Source: Paucidesulfovibrio gracilis DSM 16080
Lineage (GTDB): Bacteria > Desulfobacterota > Desulfovibrionia > Desulfovibrionales > Desulfovibrionaceae
Assembly (NCBI RefSeq): GCF_900167125.1
Contig: NZ_FUYC01000009.1
Span: 1-64,000, forward strand
Direction: 5' to 3'
Length of the DNA stretch: 64,000 nt
Shown: piece by piece, positions 62,049-64,000 of the stretch
How the letters are laid out: every line of letters begins with the position of its first letter
Position numbering within the stretch: position 1 is the first letter of the stretch
Translations under genes and position numbers: made by a program
The notes under the pieces: model-generated
Told to the model about the DNA's origin: nothing
Database searches by the model: none
What the model saw: only the letters and a program-made list of their open reading frames with translations

Positions 62049-62080
62049 AAAAAGCTCCGCATTTGCGGAGCTTTTTGTTT
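62049..62080 (+). terminator. Terminator of lpxC
   Basis: AAAAGCTCCGC (to 62060), ATTT loop, GCGGAGCTTTT (from 62065), with a T run. A-rich on the other side, so partly bidirectional. Confidence 0.88.
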
Positions 62081-62267
62081 GTGCAATGGGGACGTATCGT
62101 TTTTCCAACAACGTGTTCGCTGACCATTGAAGAAAACAATATCCTGGCTGGTCACCAAGGTGCGGGTGCAAGGCGCAAAAAAATCAGGACGACGGGTACT
62201 TCCTGCACGCGACGATTTGATGTCTTAGAAGCAGCCTCTTAACTGTGCGTTTTTTCCAACAGCGCTG

Positions 62268-63089
62268 TTAGAGCGAAAAATGTGGAGGTATTGGTGCCAA
62301 TAATTCCGCAGGCAACCCTCCACGATGGCGTTTCGGGAGTCGTTCGGCCCGGCCCGATTCCACCTCCCAGGACGTTTCCGATCTGGGCAGGGCAACAACC
62401 AGCAACGGGACCAGGCGTTCCGCTCCTTGGGGGTGTTCGGCGTAGACACGGCAGCGAAGTTGCGGGGAGCGAAGGACTGCTCGAATCTGCACCGCCCCGA
62501 ATCGGGCGGTGCGAAGTCCCAATACGGCGTGGCCCCATGCCGCGTCCGGCGGGGTGCAAAGCAGCTCCAGTTCTCTGGCATGTGGAGCCAGCCACGGAGG
62601 ATAGGAAAGCCGGTCGCTTCGCTGTTCGCGGATGATGTCATTGATGGCGCGGACGCAGTCGTTGACGCGAGCGTACAATTCAGTGGCACCGGGCGGGAGT
62701 GCTTGGAGAAAGGACGCTTGGTCCGTTCCTGTGGTGTGGTCTCCTTGCGCCAGCCGGGCTTCAAATGCGGATCGGGCCGCAAAAAAGTCATGAATCTGGC
62801 GGGATAGTCCGCTGGCGGTGTTGGCCGCGCCACGGGCTTCGCGAAGTTGGATTTCCGGGTGAGTGCGCAAAACCTCAAAAGTAAGCATGGTGCCGGGAGC
62901 CGGGCAGGGAGACATGTTGGTGAGCAGGGCTTCGCCTTCAAAATCGACCCAGGCCATGCCTTCGCCCGCATTACGCACGACACGTCCGGCCACGAGATCA
63001 CCCGGGGTATGTCGGCGCCGAAAGCGGGTGCCGCGGCGTTGGTCCCCGGAGCTGTAGGGCGGATGAGGGCCGTTTGATTGGGAGGGCAT
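62268..63089 (-). CDS. Unknown protein in a flagellar neighbourhood
   Basis: 273 residues. The N-terminal ~85 residues (GDLVAGRVVRNAGEGMAWV, then LLTNMS and PGTMLTFEVLRTHPEIQL) look like a small beta-barrel domain, in style like the low-complexity ends of FliK-type proteins. The rest is helical then alpha/beta. The overlapping longer frame (62225-63121) is Pro/Arg/Cys-rich and judged a shadow. The ribosome site is weak. Same strand as fliL and the two genes below. Confidence 0.55.
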   Translation of the reverse strand: MPSQSNGPHPPYSSGDQRRGTRFRRRHTPGDLVAGRVVRNAGEGMAWVDFEGEALLTNMSPCPAPGTMLTFEVLRTHPEIQLREARGAANTASGLSRQIHDFFAARSAFEARLAQGDHTTGTDQASFLQALPPGATELYARVNDCVRAINDIIREQRSDRLSYPPWLAPHARELELLCTPPDAAWGHAVLGLRTARFGAVQIRAVLRSPQLRCRVYAEHPQGAERLVPLLVVALPRSETSWEVESGRAERLPKRHRGGLPAELLAPIPPHFSL

Positions 63090-63104
63090 GGCGAAAATCC
63101 GGGG

Positions 63105-63521
63105 CTATCCGGCCTGATCAATGATCAGCTGTACCTCTTCCAAAGAAAGCCCGGTGGATTTGGCCAGTCGTTCGGGGGAGGCGCCTTCCTTGTGGCCGGA
63201 TAGGATGATTTGCCGCAGGAAGCTGGGCGATTTGCTGTATTCCCGAGCCTGGGCCAGAAGTTTTTCCAGTCGCTTGGCCTGGGTTTCCAGTTGCTCGTCC
63301 AAAGCCGTAAGCTGTTTTTGTCGCTGCTGGAAGGACTGCACCAGCTCTTGTTCCAATTGCGCATTAAATTGCAGCCGGTTGAGGAATTCTTCCTGGCGTT
63401 CCTGCAGGGTGGACACCAGCGCTTCTGATTTTTTCAAGCGCATGAAGAACGCCGTGACCACACCCAGAAGAACGAGTTCGATAACGGTGAAAAGAATGAG
63501 GAGGATGCCGGTGTTGTCCAT
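63105..63521 (-). CDS. Membrane-anchored coiled-coil protein
   Basis: 138 residues. One N-terminal membrane helix (ILLILFTVIELVLLGVVTAFF, in part ~5-25), then a coiled coil rich in Gln, Glu and Leu (~35-95), and a C-terminal helix-turn-helix-like end SPERLAKSTGLSLEEVQLI. The function is unknown; the tail resembles proteins of the DUF6115 type found in flagellar operons of other bacteria. Confidence 0.65.
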   Translation of the reverse strand: MDNTGILLILFTVIELVLLGVVTAFFMRLKKSEALVSTLQERQEEFLNRLQFNAQLEQELVQSFQQRQKQLTALDEQLETQAKRLEKLLAQAREYSKSPSFLRQIILSGHKEGASPERLAKSTGLSLEEVQLIIDQAG

Positions 63522-63527
63522 GCGGAA

Positions 63528-63848
63528 TCAGACTCGCTTGTTGATGATGTTTCCGGACCAGGGAGAGGCATTGGAAGCGAGAGGCGGTTCTTCCTTGGGC
63601 GGGGACTTTTCCCGCGCCTGTTGACCCGTTTGGCCCTGGCCGGAACCGCCGCCGTCACGGGTTACGGTGCTGCTCTTCTCCTTTTTTTCGATTTCCTTGA
63701 CCCGTGCGCGTTCTGCCTGCTGCTGTTGGCTCAGCAGGTTGGCGAACTGTTCCTGGCGGACCTCGGGGTGTGTTTGTTCCGCCGTGGCCAGCTTGCTGAC
63801 GAAAGGCAGCTGGGAAACCAGGATCGGGTAATCGATGGGAGAAGACAT
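63528..63848 (-). CDS. Unknown protein directly downstream of fliL
   Basis: 106 residues. A short ordered start (MSSPIDYPILVSQLPFVSKL) precedes a Gln/Glu/Lys-rich helical part (LLSQQQQAERARVKEIEKKE) and a Gly/Pro/Ser-rich end. It is soluble and probably partly disordered. It starts four bases from the fliL stop, thus in the same transcript. No family recognised. Confidence 0.6.
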   Translation of the reverse strand: MSSPIDYPILVSQLPFVSKLATAEQTHPEVRQEQFANLLSQQQQAERARVKEIEKKEKSSTVTRDGGGSGQGQTGQQAREKSPPKEEPPLASNASPWSGNIINKRV

Positions 63849-63852
63849 GGCT

Positions 63853-64000
63853 TCACCTCACCAGGTATTTTTCAAAAAGGATCGTCTCGAACCGACCTGC
63901 GGACATGTACTGATTGACCACGGCCAGTAGTTCCTTTTTTAATTGCTCCGTATTGTTCTCATCGGTCAAAAACTGAAGATCCTTATTCCGCATGTAATAA
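63853..64000 (-). CDS. fliL: Flagellar basal body-associated protein FliL, C-terminal part (cut by window edge)
   Basis: The last 48 residues are visible on the minus strand, reading MRNKDLQFLTDENNTEQL, then KKELLAVVNQYM and FETILFEKYLVR before the stop at 63853-63855. The pattern (…LKKELL..VN.....G..E.ILFEKYLVR) is the C-terminal periplasmic domain of FliL. FliL lies at the stator of the flagellar motor. It continues beyond the window. Confidence 0.75.
   Translation of the reverse strand, partial: YYMRNKDLQFLTDENNTEQLKKELLAVVNQYMSAGRFETILFEKYLVR

Noticed and set aside
62225-63121. Longer minus-strand frame overlapping the unknown gene at 62268
   Set aside because: Pro/Arg/Cys-rich composition typical of a shifted frame; the 62268-63089 frame has normal protein composition.

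Overview
The window looks like a chromosomal segment of a sulfate-reducing bacterium of the Desulfovibrio group (Desulfovibrionales). The evidence is a DsrC with the two-cysteine C-terminal arm, an Rnf cluster paired with a ten-haem c-type cytochrome, a split polar-flagellum gene set, LpxC (Gram-negative outer membrane), and moderately high GC with strong third-position bias. The species cannot be named from the sequence alone. No rRNA, insertion sequence or CRISPR array is visible.

Layout. 1-8.3 kb: end of a flagellar hook/rod-type protein, a COG2509 flavoprotein, a secreted unknown protein, a sigma-54 activator coupled to a large AMIN/TPR envelope protein, and a Memo-family protein. 8.4-19.2 kb (minus strand): one translation/RNA operon, tRNA-Gly-rimP-nusA-ylxR-infB-DUF503-rbfA-nrnA-truB-rpsO-pnp, with a recognisable promoter at its head and large RNA hairpins between rpsO and pnp. 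19.3-29.75 kb (plus): a flagellar operon flgF-flgG-flgA-flgH-flgI-flgJ-flgN-flgK-flgL-csrA-fliW starting at a clear sigma-54 promoter and ending at a strong terminator. 29.9-30.7 kb (minus): flgM and an unknown partner behind a near-consensus FliA (sigma-28) promoter. 30.8-39.3 kb (plus): nadK, a DUF89-like protein, mltA, gatB, mtnA, der, tRNA-Ser(GCT). 39.4-41.2 kb: a small accessory island between two tRNA genes with orphan genes and a decayed ParDE toxin-antitoxin pair, then tRNA-Val(CAC). 41.4-48.4 kb (minus): decahaem cytochrome-rnfC-D-G-E-A-B. 48.6-51 kb (minus): a thioredoxin-reductase-like flavoprotein, an HD hydrolase and a small membrane protein. 51.1-57.4 kb (plus): a Tim44-like protein, a methyltransferase overlapping a YcaO protein, dsrC, an MscS channel, and a TPP riboswitch controlling a CytX-type permease. 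57.5-62 kb (plus): rpmE, DUF1385, prfA, prmC, lpxC. 62.3-64 kb (minus): three unknown genes next to the 3' end of fliL.

The most notable system is the Rnf complex. RnfB is fused to a full GltD/NfnB-type flavin-NAD(P)H module, RnfC appears to have lost the glycine-rich NADH/FMN loop, and RnfD appears to have lost the threonine that normally carries covalent FMN. A decahaem cytochrome heads the operon. Together this suggests a rewired Rnf in which pyridine nucleotide enters through RnfB and the periplasmic side exchanges electrons with cytochromes. Other points of interest are the overlap of a TPP-riboswitch terminator with the ribosome binding site of cytX, the sigma-54/FliA wiring of the flagellar genes, a beta-rich module shared by FlgK and FlgL, a DUF89 homologue with a broken metal motif, and the YcaO-methyltransferase pair next to dsrC.
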